Shown: positions 47,749-62,500 of the stretch, in pieces
Position numbering within the stretch: position 1 is the stretch's first letter
Layout of the letters: every line of letters starts with the position of its first letter
Origin: Brevipalpus yothersi
Taxonomy: Eukaryota > Arthropoda > Arachnida > Trombidiformes > Tenuipalpidae
Reading direction: 5' to 3'
Assembly (NCBI GenBank): GCA_003956705.1
Contig: QZCP01000545.1
Span: 124,001-188,000, forward strand
DNA: 64,000 nucleotides
Notes under the pieces: generated by a model
What the model was told of the DNA's origin: nothing
The model's input: only the letters and a program-made list of their open reading frames with translations
Databases searched by the model: none
Translations under genes and position numbers: made by a program

Positions 47749-50700
47749 TTATCTTTCACTGAGATTTGTTCTCGGTTCACCATTCAAATATGGCGACTCT
47801 GGACAGCAATCACAAACTATTGTAGTGTTCATAAGATTTTGCGTTTGATTAATCTCTCTAGAAGCATCATTCTCATCAAATGAATGATTTCGGCTAAGTA
47901 AAGAGGGAAAACTTTCAAGACCATTTGACCGATCCTCCCCGTTCTTGGCCATGTTCATGGTGTTTTGAGAAGTAAAATAGTCCTCATTTAAATCACATAA
48001 GTTCACGTGATTTACGCAAAAGTTTTTTATGTTGTTATACTGCATTCCCGACTTGAAACCGTCCAAATTGTAGAACTCTTCACCATTCTCAGTCACAGGT
48101 TGTCTATTGATTAGAAAAAGTTGAAATCATATTAGATAGGTCTAGTGAAGAAGTATGCAATTCTCTGACCATTTTAAGAATTTTCAATCTCTAGCTCGTT
48201 GCGTGAATTCTTTGTAAAATTCTCAAAGATGAACTCACCTTCCATCCAACATTCTCATTTTCATATTTTGATTGCAAGCCTCTAGATCATCGGAAAAACG
48301 AAATCAGTTTTTTTCGCACAATTGCCTAATTAACTTACTTATAAGTTCTGATTTTTTGCGAAGTCGATGAACAGCCAAGCACCCAACCAAGATAAATGTT
48401 CCTAGTATCACGATCAAACCAGCCAGGGCAGGAGGTACAGTATCGTCTTCAATTATATCTAAATAGTTAAATGAAAAATATCTATTAGAGCACGAGGTCA
48501 GATAATTCATTATGATTCAGGAATGTTCTGAAATTCGTTTCAGTATTAATCAAAAATTATACAGGAAGAAGAAGCTGCTCCAAAGCTTATAGAATATGAC
48601 TATATTGGGGAATCACACAACAAAATTCGAGTCCTAGGAGCTTACACCTCTCAATACATGTTCAAATCATGAGTTTATATACATAGTAGGTATGTATTAT
48701 TACTGCTACTTACCAGCATGCCAAAGAGCTTGAAATTGAGTACTAGCACGGAGTAAATAATAATCACTTCTACCTTTTGTATTCACTGCATAAACTTTGA
48801 TGAGATAAGCATTTCCTGAGGCAAGAGATTTGAGCACAAAAAAAGGATAATTTTCGGCACTTTGGTTATATTTAATATTGTTTTCTCCATCATCTTGATA
48901 GAGTTCCAGAAAGTAATTCAATGGTAGACCTCCATTGTAGCCTGGTTGACAGGAAATGGTGAAAGAATCCATGGTAATGTTTGCCACAGTACAATTTTGA
49001 GGTGGTCCTGGCTTCTCAGCCGAGGTAATCACGTATTTACACGGTTCTCGTTGATTTCCTACGCTATTGACTGCCCAACAGATGAGTTCACCATAATCTG
49101 AGAATTTTTTTGGAATATAATTGAGAGTGCTTGAAAATCCATTCTCAGTGAAATCTGTGAGCTCAAAACTCTCATGAGATTGTGGACTTTCGGTAGATAT
49201 CGTCAATATTTTCTCTGAAGCAGTAGATTTAAGAGCCCAATGGAATTTCACATCGTCTGGATTAGCATCAATATCACATGGAACTTTGATTCGCTCTCCT
49301 ATAGCAGCCGCATAAATTTTTTGATTGCTCTTTGAAACACAAACTGGTGCATCTAGAGTAGATGAGAGATGGGACGAGAAGAGAAGAAAAAGGAAGAGAA
49401 GAGAAGAGAAGAGAAGAGAAGAGAAGATCGAAGTGATCAGCAACAGGAGCTAGGGTATATATATAATGAATATGCAATAAGCTTGTTCTCACATTGAACA
49501 TTCAAATCGATTGGTTCACTTTCGCCTTTGCCTGCAACATTAGTCGCCCAGCATTCGTATCGTCCTTCATTTTGTTTCTGAACATTCTTTATAAGTACCG
49601 AATCATTGCGAACCAGAATGTTCCCGCTTTTATTGGCCATGAGAGGTTTTCCGTTCAATTTCCAGCCTAAATCATCTACCATTGGATTTGCCTACAAGAT
49701 GAAACAAATTCACGTTTTCAACCTCCATAAGCTGTGATAATATTCTAAGCTTTCCAAGATCCTGTCTGAGAATTTGTTCACAATTGCTCAGATTATCGGG
49801 ATAAACTTCTTATTGGTGATTCACGATACTTTACCTTGACATTACATTCGAAGAGGACGTCACTCTCTTCAAGAATACCATACCGCTGTGTATTCGCTCC
49901 AAGAACTAATGAAAGTACAGGAATATCTGAAAAGAAAAGTAAAGCTTCCATGAAATGAACTACAACCCCATGAAATTAATCATTATCAACCTTGTTTGTG
50001 GCATTAATGCCATCAAATCGCGTTCAAGAAAAGACATCAGTCAATGAATCTCAGAGATCTTTTGTTAATGTCTGGATCTAAATTTAGTAAGTCGAGTTCG
50101 TTTCTCAATTTATGAATTCAAAGCAAACGCTAAACTAAAACTAATTACTGAATCGAGTCAATGTAGTTCATAATATCGCTGAAAGAAATCTAATTAGAAT
50201 TCATACTTAGGAATCTGGATAATCTTCAATTTTGTTCAGTTGAGTTATTTGGTATTTGAAGATTATGCTGCATTCATCATCCATCATCAGAATTTCAAAA
50301 AGCTCATTCTATAATGTTAATGAAAATAACTTTGATTCCAGGGCTGCTAGAGCGACATAGACACACTAAGCTACAGATTCCAAATCAAGCTAAATCTTTT
50401 AAGGAATTCAAAACTCTCCAAGATTCAGGCAAGCATGCTTCAATAATAATTTTCCTGCTATTCACTAGGAAATTGGCTAAGCTATAAAATGCTCATCTCA
50501 AAATGATCGACCTGATTGCTCTACTCAGTCATCTCAGTAATTGAAGTGGAAAGTCAATAGTCAATAATTGCAGTTATACTCACAATGAACGTTGAGAATC
50601 AGACTGTCATTAAGAGTGAAAGAAGGTATCTTTGGATTGAAGGCACTACAGATCAATTCTCTTGAATCATCTTCCATTGATGGTATAAAGGATAGGAAAC

Positions 50701-51882
50701 TGGTCGTCAGATAGCCATCTTCCGATATGTTTTCATTAGTTAATTGCAGTGTTTGATCTCCTTTGTGCCATCTGATACTTCCTGTAGGCTTGGATCCACT
50801 AGTTTGACAGATCAATTCGAGAAGCTTGTTGGCCCGAACATTTTCTGGCTTGTTCAAGATGTGAACTTTATTCGGTTTCACTATTGAACGAAATATACTT
50901 CTAGTGAACATTGAATCATCAAAAATTTAGAGAGGTAATACTTACAGTTAACATCGATTTGGATTGTTTTCTTGAGCATGGACGATGTTTCATTGCTGTT
51001 TGAAGCTTGGCATGTGAGAAAAGAAATCATATCATCTCGTATAGGAACTATTGTGATGGTATTTTGTACGATCACTTTTGGTGAGGATAATATCGATGAG
51101 TCTGAAGATGCTGGAGAAGAAGGTATAAAGGATGTAGGCACCAGGGAATAAGAGTCGTCAATCAGCTGTGATCCTCTCCACCAAGTGACTCTAGGCGATG
51201 GATTCCCTGTGAAAACCAAGTCATCAGCATTTCAGAGAACAATAGTTCCTTTGAACTCACCTCCACTAACTTCACATACTAAATCTATAGGAGAACCTTC
51301 CTCCAATGGTCCAACAATTTCATTGATCACATTGTTTCTGCCAACTTTGATTATCAGTTTTTTCATAGGCACTTTTAATGAAAAAAGTTTCATGAGACAG
51401 TGAACTTTGAGTACAGAAATTCATCAAGTTCATCAGTACATCAATAAACATGTATTGATGAATTTTTCTTGTGATTGGTTCTCATTCCAGAGAAGAATAT
51501 TGGATTCTCTACTTCAAGATCATGCAAGATAGACATGCCAACTCACCTTTGACATGAAGACTTGTGCTTCGATAAATAGTTCTGGATATGCGGTAATCGA
51601 TTCTGCATCTATATTCTGCTTCATCTTCAGGTACGATAGACTTGATTTCTAAGTAAGAAATCGGAAAATCGAGAATAAATCTCACGCGAGATGCTACTGA
51701 GCTATCCACAGAGTGTATTGCATGATCCAAATCTGATGAGCGAGCATCCACTGTATAGATTGGCTTGACAGAATCGTTTCTAAACCAAATGATCAGAATA
51801 ATAGTGTCATCTCTATGTTCACCAGATATATTACATGGCAGCTGAGAGTCATCACCAACCATAGCAACATTGGACATGGTAT
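47749..51882 (-). CDS. Sidestep-family Ig transmembrane protein, gene B (first exon missing)
   Basis: Ten exons, in order: 51882-51547 (Ig1), 51371-51261 and 51206-50946 (Ig2), 50880-50584 and 49926-49835 (Ig3 and start of Ig4), 49691-49493 (Ig4), 49352-48714 (Ig5 plus FN3), 48458-48339 (membrane), 48281-48239, 48103-47749 (tail). They form one open frame of 817 residues, all with GT-AG sites. Ig1 shows WFRND, PIYTVDARS and YRCRIDY; then GNPSPRVTWWRG, LFECNVKANP and YAPVC; the helix is LAGLIVILGTFILVGCLAV; the tail ends near CDCCPESPYLNGE. The exons of 92, 199, 639, 120 and 43 bp match gene A exactly in length; the others differ. The 5' exon with a signal peptide needs a phase 1 donor upstream of 51882 and was not identified. 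The role as a Beat-receptor ligand is inferred from family. Confidence 0.85.
49378..49430. repeat. GAGAA pentanucleotide minisatellite in a gene B intron
   Basis: The 140 bp intron between the Ig4 and Ig5-FN3 exons of gene B holds six clean GAGAA units where the otherwise near-identical intron of gene A (about 27490-27531) has three. The 15 bp difference accounts for the full length difference between the two tracts. Confidence 0.9.
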
Positions 51883-54800
51883 CTGAATGTTGAAAAATCG
51901 ATGAGAAACGTGAGGTGAGGAATATCGTGAGCAAAATTGAATTCTCTTTTGAGTAGGGTCATTAATCATTCAGTAAAGTTTTGATAGTTAAACAAAGTTA
52001 AAATCAACAAAAAGAGTAGTTGGATACACCTGGTAAAGGCAAAAAATTAAGAAAATTTTCTTTGATCACGATTTTTTTATGGAGAGAGTGGATGTTAACT
52101 TCTAACAAAATATAAGAATATGAGAAAATAAGCTCATTGAATGCTTGAGAAGCTATCAGTCAACTGTTAACCCAGATAACTTAATGTACTCCTGAATTCA
52201 GTTGTGATCAAAGATAGATGTTTGTAATTATATTGGCATGTTATGGATCTTCAATGATGACTGCGAGGTAAAAAATTCAAAATAAATCGAAATGATATCT
52301 TATATTTTATCAATCTTTTCGAATGAATTCATGATATTTTTGGTTCTCTAAATGAGTCTTTGCGATGATGTTTCAAAATTATCACTTCACAGGGTCAATG
52401 GCAGAGAGTGACAGATCAATAGCGGATTGTTTTGTCAGCCCTCTCGATCAATTCTTTAGCAAAGATATTCAAGTGAAAATATATCGTAAATTGGAATTGT
52501 ATGCTAAAAAATGAAGAAATCATCAATCAGACTTCAATTTACACAATACAGTAATGACAGACCAATTGGTCTTGAGCGCCAACTTTTCGCTCTTATTCTC
52601 TATCTCTCGATGAATTGAACAGAGAAGGCTTCAAGAAAAAAGATTTCTCAACATCCGCCCATTCATTGTCAAAGAAGCGTTAGGACGAGTGTCTAAAATG
52701 GATTGGAAGGATTGAACGCATTTAAATCGATCTTTTACACCAACTCATACTGAATTGTTATTCCAGACTAAGACTCCATCTTCTCGATAGCACAAAGTTG
52801 AAAGGAAAAGTTGAGAGAATTGTAGGAACACAATTCTAGCAATCCTGCTAATAGGAACGAGAATCATATCTCAAAATGAAGCATCCTTCTGGTAACAAAT
52901 TGCTGCTTTTCAAATCGTGTTATTCGTGATCAGGAAAAGAGTTAAGATGCTATCGTAATTCAGTTGAGCCAGCTTAAGCAGAACAGCCTCTGATCAATCT
53001 CTCGGAAATGGATTCGACTTGTTTGACACCAATTTCCTTCAGAAAAAAAGAGAAAATTCGAAGGCATTCACGTGGTCGTTTCCGAGGAGCAATAATCTTA
53101 AGAGACTTGTGGAGGCACACAAAATTCATCCAGTCAGTCAGTTTCTATTGACACCCATGAGAAGAGGGAACCTTCACAAGGTCTTATTATTAAGCTGAAC
53201 TAATGTAACATCACTACTGTAGTTTCATTCCAGTTTTAGCTGCAAGATAACAATGCATTGTAAATAATAATGGTGAATATTGTTCATTTCGAGAATCCAT
53301 CCTCCAGCATTTGAGATTTAATAATAATGGAAAAAGAGAATAACGGCATAACACCTACAAATTTAAAACTTGGAGTATCATCAAGCTTGCCCCAATTTCA
53401 TGGAGTGCTTGAAGAAATTTCACCTAGGAGACTAATTTCAGGCAAACGTCAATCTTTTGGTCAAGAATCGTACCCAAGAGATACAACATCTTCTCACCAC
53501 TGATGATATCACTTGATGTAGAATTTTCGTGGATCCTAAATTCTAATAGGATGTATAAAGAAATGATTCCACAGCGGAAAGAATTTGACTCAATTTGCCT
53601 TCGCGATAGCACAACAAGATAACAGGAATGATAGGAATAATGTTCTATGGGTTGAGTTTCATTAGAGAGCTGTGTTGGAAGAAGGCTCAGAACTTTTGAG
53701 AATAGCTGGAATGCGTGGCCATCAATCAGATTGAGAATGATACCATTCATACTTGATGTTTCGGTCCAGAGTAAAAAGCTCGTTAATCATCACATGTGAT
53801 ATTGGTGAGATGTGTCGAGAATTTTCCATTCAATTTTCTCAGATTGTAACAGAAAGATAGAAGGTATTGCAAGAAAAAATTCAGTTTTCTGAGATGGAAG
53901 TGATGAAAATCAGCTCGAATCGGTCAGATGCCTCAGTTTTAATACAAGTCGATTTTTCTTCCTCAAAAGATTTCAACCGTTATGAAAGCTCATAGAAAAA
54001 ATATGGCCATGTCTATTGATGCAAGAATATATTGATTCGAGATATGTGAAGACAAATAAAGCCTTTTGAATGATTATGAATAAAAAAATCATCTCCTATA
54101 GATCACTCACGGCTCATTTTATCTCGATGACTCTCAAAAATTCTTTTACCATTCAGATCATTTTCTCATTTCATTCTCCCATTCAAGTCGTTTCAACAGA
54201 GTTGAGAATGACAAAGTCGTTGGAAAATATCGCAAAATTTGAACCCATTTTCTACTAAAAATGTTTCCAATATAATATTCCACTTGAGAATTCTGAAATT
54301 CTACCTTCATCCAACTAAAATACCCACTCGTGAAATTGAAGACCACTCAATGAATGAAGAATTGATGAAATTCTCTCTCATTTGGGTGATAATTCTGGTC
54401 CTGAGAATCTAAAAGGTTGAGTAGTAGATGGAGAATGATAAACTATACTTTCTCGTGGGCTATCCTTAATTCTAGTACTACAAGTAAACGAGAAGCCTAA
54501 CTTGACACATGACATGGAATAGTTTATTCGTTACCTTCTGCTTTCTGTTCTTACTTTCTTTCCTTCTCTCTCTCTCTCTCTTATCTTTCATGAGTTCAGC
54601 ATCTGACCATCGATATAAGACATCGAAATCGATTAGAATAATAATACATTTCTTCCATCATATTCTTCTTGACCTCTTTTTTTCCTCACATTTCCATTTA
54701 CTGCATGAATGGCGCTCGAAGAATCTCTCAGCTCCTTATTGTGAGAGATCTTCTGTATTTTCCGAAAGTACTCCAGCCTATTCATATCATCAAATCAATA

Positions 54801-57800
54801 TCTGTATTTTTTCTAAACTTTGCTCTTCAGATACTCAAAACTGGTAAGATTTTCCGGTGTTTTGAAACTCGACCAAGCTTCAATCTCGACAAAATTCTAG
54901 AGATTTTATCCAATCAGATGAAGTCAGAAAAGTTTCTCGGGCAGGAATATCATCTGAAGCATACGTACATCAATAAAAAGATCTCTCTCTCTCTCTATCT
55001 ATCTTTTTCTCTCTTCGTGACCTTTGAGAATCAGAATCTGATTTTAATGTTCTCTCAAAATATGGGAATAAGTCATATATATGTACATTTACCTTATGAT
55101 ATGAATGAAAAACTTCACGTGAGACTGATCTTTATTTCTATGCCTACCAAGTACTGAATTTTTTACAAATCATGATAATTTAGCATAAAAGTGGGAGAGA
55201 AACTCTTTCTCTGTGAGCTCTTCTCTTTTGTAAAAATAGATTTTTTCGGTTACAACTCCCTTATCTCAGTCATCTATTCTATGAGTCTTTTTATGTGAAT
55301 AACTGAAGCGTTTCCATTGATTGGAGTGACCTTTCAACCAAGTTGTCCAAATCTGTAATGATAATCATGGTAAAGCCATTCATCTCCAAGAAAAGCTCTG
55401 AACTCTGTTCGCAAGATCATCATTTGTGATTTATATGACACTTGTATTGTATTGGAATAAGATTCTTCCAATCAGCAATATTTACTCATCTCACGTTGAA
55501 AAATTGGCATTCTCATGAAGATTCACGAGAATTGATAATGGACAGAGCTGACCAGATAAGTGATCTAAATAAACGACTCGGAAAAATAATCAGGGACATG
55601 TCTTTTGAGTGAGTCGATGATTAAGGTCAATCGCATCGATGGTAGCAATCTACGTAAACACTGGATGAATGATTAGTATAGCTAGAAAAACACTATCATG
55701 TGTGAGTTGTCCAGCCAACTTACTTAATTCCTTCACTGCTCTGCTCTGTGGTTCATCGAAGATGGATTCAGATGATGGAAGAGGAATCAGATTATGAGAA
55801 AGAGACTTGAAAGATTGCCTTGAAGAGGAAATGAGAGTGAGATCTCTTTCAGCTTTTGATCAGAAAATGATTATTTCATCAATCTGGAAGGATGAGATGG
55901 TGAGGACATCGCTACTTTCATCGTGTGAGAATGGTAATCAGATGATGATCAGTGGTTGAATTATTGTACTCAGCCTATGAGAAGATAAGTGTTCAGAAAT
56001 TCCCTGGCGTCTATTCTGACCAGAATTTTGCGAACAACATCTTGGTATGAGAGACTAACAAAAGCACAGAAGCTGGAGTGATTGCTATCTTGTGTTTCAC
56101 GCTTCTCTCTAGGAAAATATATTTCATGAAGTACAGATGTCTTGAAGACTCATTTCATGAAAGAGTGTCCAATATATTGATAAGTTAGCTGGCTGACACA
56201 GTGTTCAGTGGCGGGAAAGATCCTCTGATTTCTCAAATCGCATCTTCTTTCGTACAATCAGTCATGATAGATACTTTTTCGTCTCATAGAGGAGTCAGCA
56301 AAGATTGTTTCCTTATAACTTTTGAAGATGTTGTTATATGAAAGATTTTTTCTTTCATCAAATTTTTGCTAGTTTCTTAATCTTCTCGAGAAATGACGTT
56401 CACAGTTCATTTGACCCCTTGAAATTGAATGTCATAGATGCTTTTTTTGAAAATTGAATTTTTCCATCAAAAAAGAAACAAATTGTAAACTCTTGAGATC
56501 AAGTAATCCTTGAAGAGTTCTTCTTCGATTTATGAGAGCCTCAAATTCTTTGTATCGAATGAACTATCGAAAATCAAATTGTTATGCTTGCTGCATCATT
56601 CAGATTGAAATGGATATTCATTCAACTTTGTCCTCCTACTCAAGACCATAGTTCGTTCACCATTAACCGGACAAGATGACATAGTCGATCGCCATAGCGA
56701 TTTGGTGGTGGGAGGGAAGTTATATCTTCTCCAAGTCTAAGTAATCTCATCGTAAAATGACATCGTCATGTTTTGAAACATGATTTTTCAAACAAATAGC
56801 AACCTCTCATTCATTTCTTACCATAATACACTAAGTACATGCTCTTCAGCCCGAAAATCGCCTATCATCAAGATTCATGGAAAGCCCTCCTCGATATTAC
56901 TCTTGCTACTTTTTTTCACTTTGTCTTCTCTCTCTCTTTCTCTTTCTATCTCTCCGAAGAGGCCAAAAACAACAGGGCATATTTTGATGACAGAATGTGA
57001 TACTCTTACTGGCTGAAAAAATACTCAACATTTGAGGGTCATTTGATGATGCAAGACTATTTGCTTAGAGAGAATAGTGAGAAGCTCTCGAAAAATCAGG
57101 ACTTCAGAAACATGAAAGTGAATTGTGAATCATGAAGAGGGAAAGCAATGGAGTGAATGAATAACATTTCTATCACGAATTTCTCTTTTGCTCTAGATAT
57201 ATATATATTCTGCTATTCTGCATTCAGAATTTTGCAAGCGCAAACTCAAAGCTTATTCATCTCCATATGCTTTCTTATATGCTAGAGAATAGGAACCGAA
57301 CTACTCGAGACTCGATTTTATTCCCATTCGAAAAGATAGAAAGATGGGCTCTTCCAGTTCAATGCCTGAGGGTGAGAAAAATAAGATCTTGAGATGAAGA
57401 TAGAAATGAGACGCTAGATAATTCAACCTAGTAGATGAATTTTATCAAAATCCTTGAAAAAATTGTATTAAGTGTTGGAATATTGGCCAATTACTAGTGT
57501 TATTGGTCAAAAATCTAGTAATAATACATATGTGGTTGATTATAAAGTAAGCCAAAACATGATTGAAGTACAGTAGCTGTCTTTCATCTTCAACTTGTCT
57601 ACTGAAAGCTTGTCAAAACCGTCAGCATTGGATAGGAGAGATTCCTACGTTTCATAAAGATTCCCGAGTTCTTTCCGGAAAAACTGTCTCTTTCTCTCAC
57701 CACTAATGATAGGAGGGAAAAACATTGTGCCACATTTCAATATTATTGAATATTCTAGAATTGAATGGAAGTGTTTCAAATCACTATTATAATCACGCAA

Positions 57801-59454
57801 GCTGATATAAATTTATTTGCTGAAAATCAGTTTCCAAATTGTCAATAGGTATACTACTGTGTCAGAGTCGAGCCCATACAACAAACAGAAAAGTTCCTCT
57901 CTCTCTCTACATATTATTATTCTCTATATTCTCTGGTTGACATTAATTCAAATGACTGAGCACCGAGTGTTTTATGATTCAAATTTTGTAGATTCGATAT
58001 CAATGCACAATGATGAGCGTTTTGATGACTTGCATTCTCATTTTTTCTTGTGAAAGGAATACTTCCTCGCACTACTAATAGAGTGGAAATGTGAACAAAT
58101 TTTCCCTCAAGACTACAATTCTTCTTATATCTCCTGAAATAGGATTAAAATAACTATCTCATGGCGAAGAGAAAAGATGCTTCATCAAAGAAAGACAAGA
58201 GAATGAGAGTGAGAAAATGGATCAATATGCTTCAGTATAAGAGTAAAAAAGATATCGTATAGTATCTATCCAAAGCTATCTTCAAAAGTGTATGGAATAA
58301 TTCTGCAAATTTTTCTGGGAAGAGCTCGAAAGTTGAACACACAAGGGCAAGGCATGAAGGACCCTTGACGATTCTGGTCATTGCTCGAGAGATAAAAACA
58401 ACTATTGTTAATCTCTATCTGATATACCCATTTAAAATACCAAGAAGAGTAGAGAGAAGAGTGAACAAATTTCCCTCCGAAAACAGTTGTTAACATGGGT
58501 CAAGCATAGCCTTGAATGAGAATTCGATTGTGAGACATTTTGTTTCATGAAAGAGCAGCAGCAACACAAAAGAGATTGCTTCTTCTCCTCCTCTTCTAAT
58601 GGATTCTCCTATTACTAAATCACCAGATCATTAGATGGAAGATTGATATCTTCCAGGGAGGCGATGGACTATGAAATGATAGCACGAAAATGAAAGTGAG
58701 GGCAAAATCCGGACGAAAATGTTCAATTGGTGATGGTGGTGATGTAGGCTGGACAAAATGAAAGCATTGTGACGATGAGTAGTAGTAGTTTTAGTAGGAG
58801 AAGAATATTCAATTGAACTATCTCTATCACCCATGAAACTTGACTTGTCACAATTTTGATGATGACAATTTTCCACCTTCAATCCAACCTCTCACTGGGA
58901 TCAGCAAATTTTGGCCTGTATTTTGTGATAGAATCAGCCTAAAATCATGCTCACCACATCTCTTTGGAATGCCTATCTCTTTCCCATCTTGAGTGACAAG
59001 TATTGTCTATCTTCCAAAGTCTGCTGTTCAAGCTCAAAATGAGGGCAAAGAACATAATTTTCCTGTTGCCGATGTGCTCAACATCATCGTCAACAAGCTG
59101 GTTATGAGAAATAGAGAGAGAAAAAGTCAGCAAATGATGTTAACGATAATCTTCAGATGCTGAGAAAACAGTGTATGTGTGGTAAGCGAAGAAAGAGAAA
59201 GGAGCATGTAAAAGAAACAGAAGAGAAAATCAATCAAAAATTACTAAGCTAAGTGAATGTTCTTGAGTTTCTCATAATTATAACGATATGACTTTGCGAA
59301 GGTAATTTTATTTCAAGATTATTAAACGCTAGAAGGAAGCTAATGAGGCTCATACAGTTTTGACTGCCTTGTTCTGAACTTGCAAATAGAAAATGTCTCC
59401 AGACCAATCAACTGAAATTGATGTACACCCAATTGAACGTGGATTCTGATTTAT

Positions 59455-59531
<77 letters not shown>

Positions 59532-62500
59532 CAAACCCAAGTCTCTGTTCTTTATGGCTCAAGAATACGAAGAGAAGAAGCGAGAAAAGGAGCTGCTTCA
59601 ACTGAACTCATTTTTGAGCTTCTAATACTGACTCAGTTAGTGATAAAAATGATGATGCAAATTTTACATGTCTCTCTCAACTGGTTACCATTAGAAAAAT
59701 GGAAGAAATTTCTCTATGGACACGTTAAAAATTTCATTTGTCCAACTGATTTGCATCACCAAGCTACTGAAATATGCTCACAGCTCACAGCTCGAGAAAC
59801 TCGTGGAAAGACATTGCTCAAGTGTGATTAAGAAGATTAGAAGAAAATTCAAATTTATCGAAGCTCTGCAACAACCTAAAGTCATGAAAAAATGAGAAGG
59901 TAAGAAGCATAGCGATAGAAAAAGGAAAGGAAATTAGTAGCCTGCTCTAGGAGAATAGCTCTAAAGAAGAAGCTGGAGGAAGCTTATTTAATTAATTAAT
60001 TTAATTGTGCGTCTAACCGTACCGAAAAATCTGCTTTGCTCACAACTTTTCCCATTTCCTTCTCTTTTTGTCCAGTTCATCTCTTCAGACACTGATAAGG
60101 GATGAAATTCAATTCAGTTCCCGTAGACTGATTCTCTCGAGCTCTCGAGGCACCAAAAATCATGAGATAGAAAATTTTTGCCCAACTACAACTATTGCTT
60201 TACCCTCGCCCCCCTCCCAAATTTTCTTCGAATGTAATAGCTTTTTAAACTTGAATTAATTCCCATTCAATATATCAGGCAGATAACACCTTCAGTCTAA
60301 TCAGCGATCAGTGGAACATGAGGACAATGTTTATCAGTAGGTGGAAATAGTTGGAATAAGCCCACCAACTGCAATTTATATTCTGAGCAAACATGATGCT
60401 CAATCTGTTATACTCATTTTTACACAATTCCACTCGAAAGAAGAAGAGAGATGATAAAAGAAAAAAGTAAATTAGGTGAGAATACAGAGGGAAATAATTT
60501 CATAACCCGCATCTTTTGCTCTTCTAGATCTTCTCTTTATCAATGTTTGCTCTGAAGATTCTCGATATACGTAGTACTTCTGCTCTTTCAACCATCTATT
60601 CCAATTTAGCTACAGATTCTTGTTTGGACACCGAGAATTCGAGTGGACATCAAGTAATCTTTTTCGTGATATGAGTAAGAAAACAGTCATCGATCCTACC
60701 ATTGAAGAAGAAATCAGTGGTTTAAAGGCAAAAGTTTTCGATCTCTAGAAAGTTTATCGACTGTTTATTGAGAAAACGGCGTCTGTTTCAATGACATAAT
60801 ATGGAAGAATGAATCAATGTTGACTAGATGTCTGGTATTTTCAAACTGCCTTTCTATCAATGCTGCCAATATTCATTTCGAGTAGATAATCATTCCAAGA
60901 TAAGTCCTGAGAATGATGTATTTGAATGGGGAATTTGATTTTAGGGGACCAAGTCAACTATCTTGCTCTGATGAACAGGCAATCTAATACACAAAATAGA
61001 GGTTCTTTCCTCTAAATCAGGTTACAAATCAATTCAAACGATCAATGATCGTTTCACAGTGAAGCTCATCCATTTCTCCTAGAAAGTTTTCAAAGAGTAA
61101 ATTAACACAATACCACTTACCAATAGTTAATGGTAACAAGAGGATCAGGAAAGTTAGAACATTTTCAACAATATTAAGCATTTTTGGGAGGAAAAATCTC
61201 CAAACGATGTTTGATGGTGATCAGAATGGAAATGTTGAGAACATATTTTCAACTCACTCAATGCAATACTGTTGAGATATTGAGTCATTTAAACTTCAAA
61301 AAACTACAAGCATGGGCGAACATTGACAAACTCGACGATGACCGTATCATTTTAAAGTGTTATCAAAGCGACGAACAAATTGTGGAAGAGTCTGTTGAGC
61401 GGTATAACGGAAAAGGAAATGTATCCAATCACTTCTTCACACTTTGTGTTTGGATGTTCTAAGGAACAGTTCAACAAAATGAGTGTTTATTCACAGACTA
61501 CGAGTTGGTATGAGATGCTTGATACAGTATCGACGAGAGGAGAAGGAATGCATTCGCAATCATCAGATATATATATACTGAACGAGATGAGTTTACTGAA
61601 GTGAGAGAGCAATTCACATCATATACGATTAGATGGACAAAATTCGGTCGCTCCAGTGGACATTCAAAGCACTCTCATGAACGCACTTGTCTTTTTCGCT
61701 GAATTCATCCTTTCTCATGTCGCCTTTGGTCGATGATCTACACACAGAATGCAAGGGAATACTTCCTCTTCTTTCTCTGAATCGAGAATAAAGTGTACTT
61801 TCTGGCGAGCAAAAGAGAAAGAGAGAGAGAGAGAGATAGAAAAAGAGAGGCTTTTTGGGGATCAAGAATAGCGAATGCGCACATAGGATAGGAAGTGAAC
61901 GCAAATATCACGAGTTATGATAAATGATAGACTAGCTCCGAAGAGAGATGACCTTTTCTAAACGAAAGAATGAGATGTGCAGGTTAATTATGAGAACTAA
62001 ACAGTTTTTCGTCGACTTTCCATGCTGGAGGTGAACAATAAAGCCAACTACTTGATCAAATTTTCTGAGACCGCCTCATGGAGCCTCAAGGTTGCTTCGA
62101 AATAGTATGCAAATATTTTTACACTTCTTGCTTTCACTCGATATTTTGATCGATTCCAGCATCTAACTTGACTCCTTGGAGCTCTTTACTGAATCTCTTT
62201 GTACTATAGAGTTAGAAAGATTTGATCAGTAAAATGAGATTCAACTTGTGGTGTGAACATCAGCTGATTCGATGATAAAAATGAATCATAGAGAGAGCGG
62301 AAGTTTTATTCTCCGGAGATGGATCTTCAAGACTTTGTTTAATCGAGAGGCATTTTCTCATCAAAACCTTTTTAGCTTTTTCGAGTGCTCCACATAGACG
62401 ATTTTGATTAAATCGTGATTGTCAAAAATGTGGATTAACCAAAAAGGATATCAGGGTCTAGGGAAAATTTTGTTCCCGAAGCGAGTAACATTTAAAACGA

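Noticed and set aside
59350..59831. Arg-Glu and Ser-Leu rich frames on both strands
   Set aside because: Driven by the CT array at 59455-59527; the remaining part has no recognisable domain.
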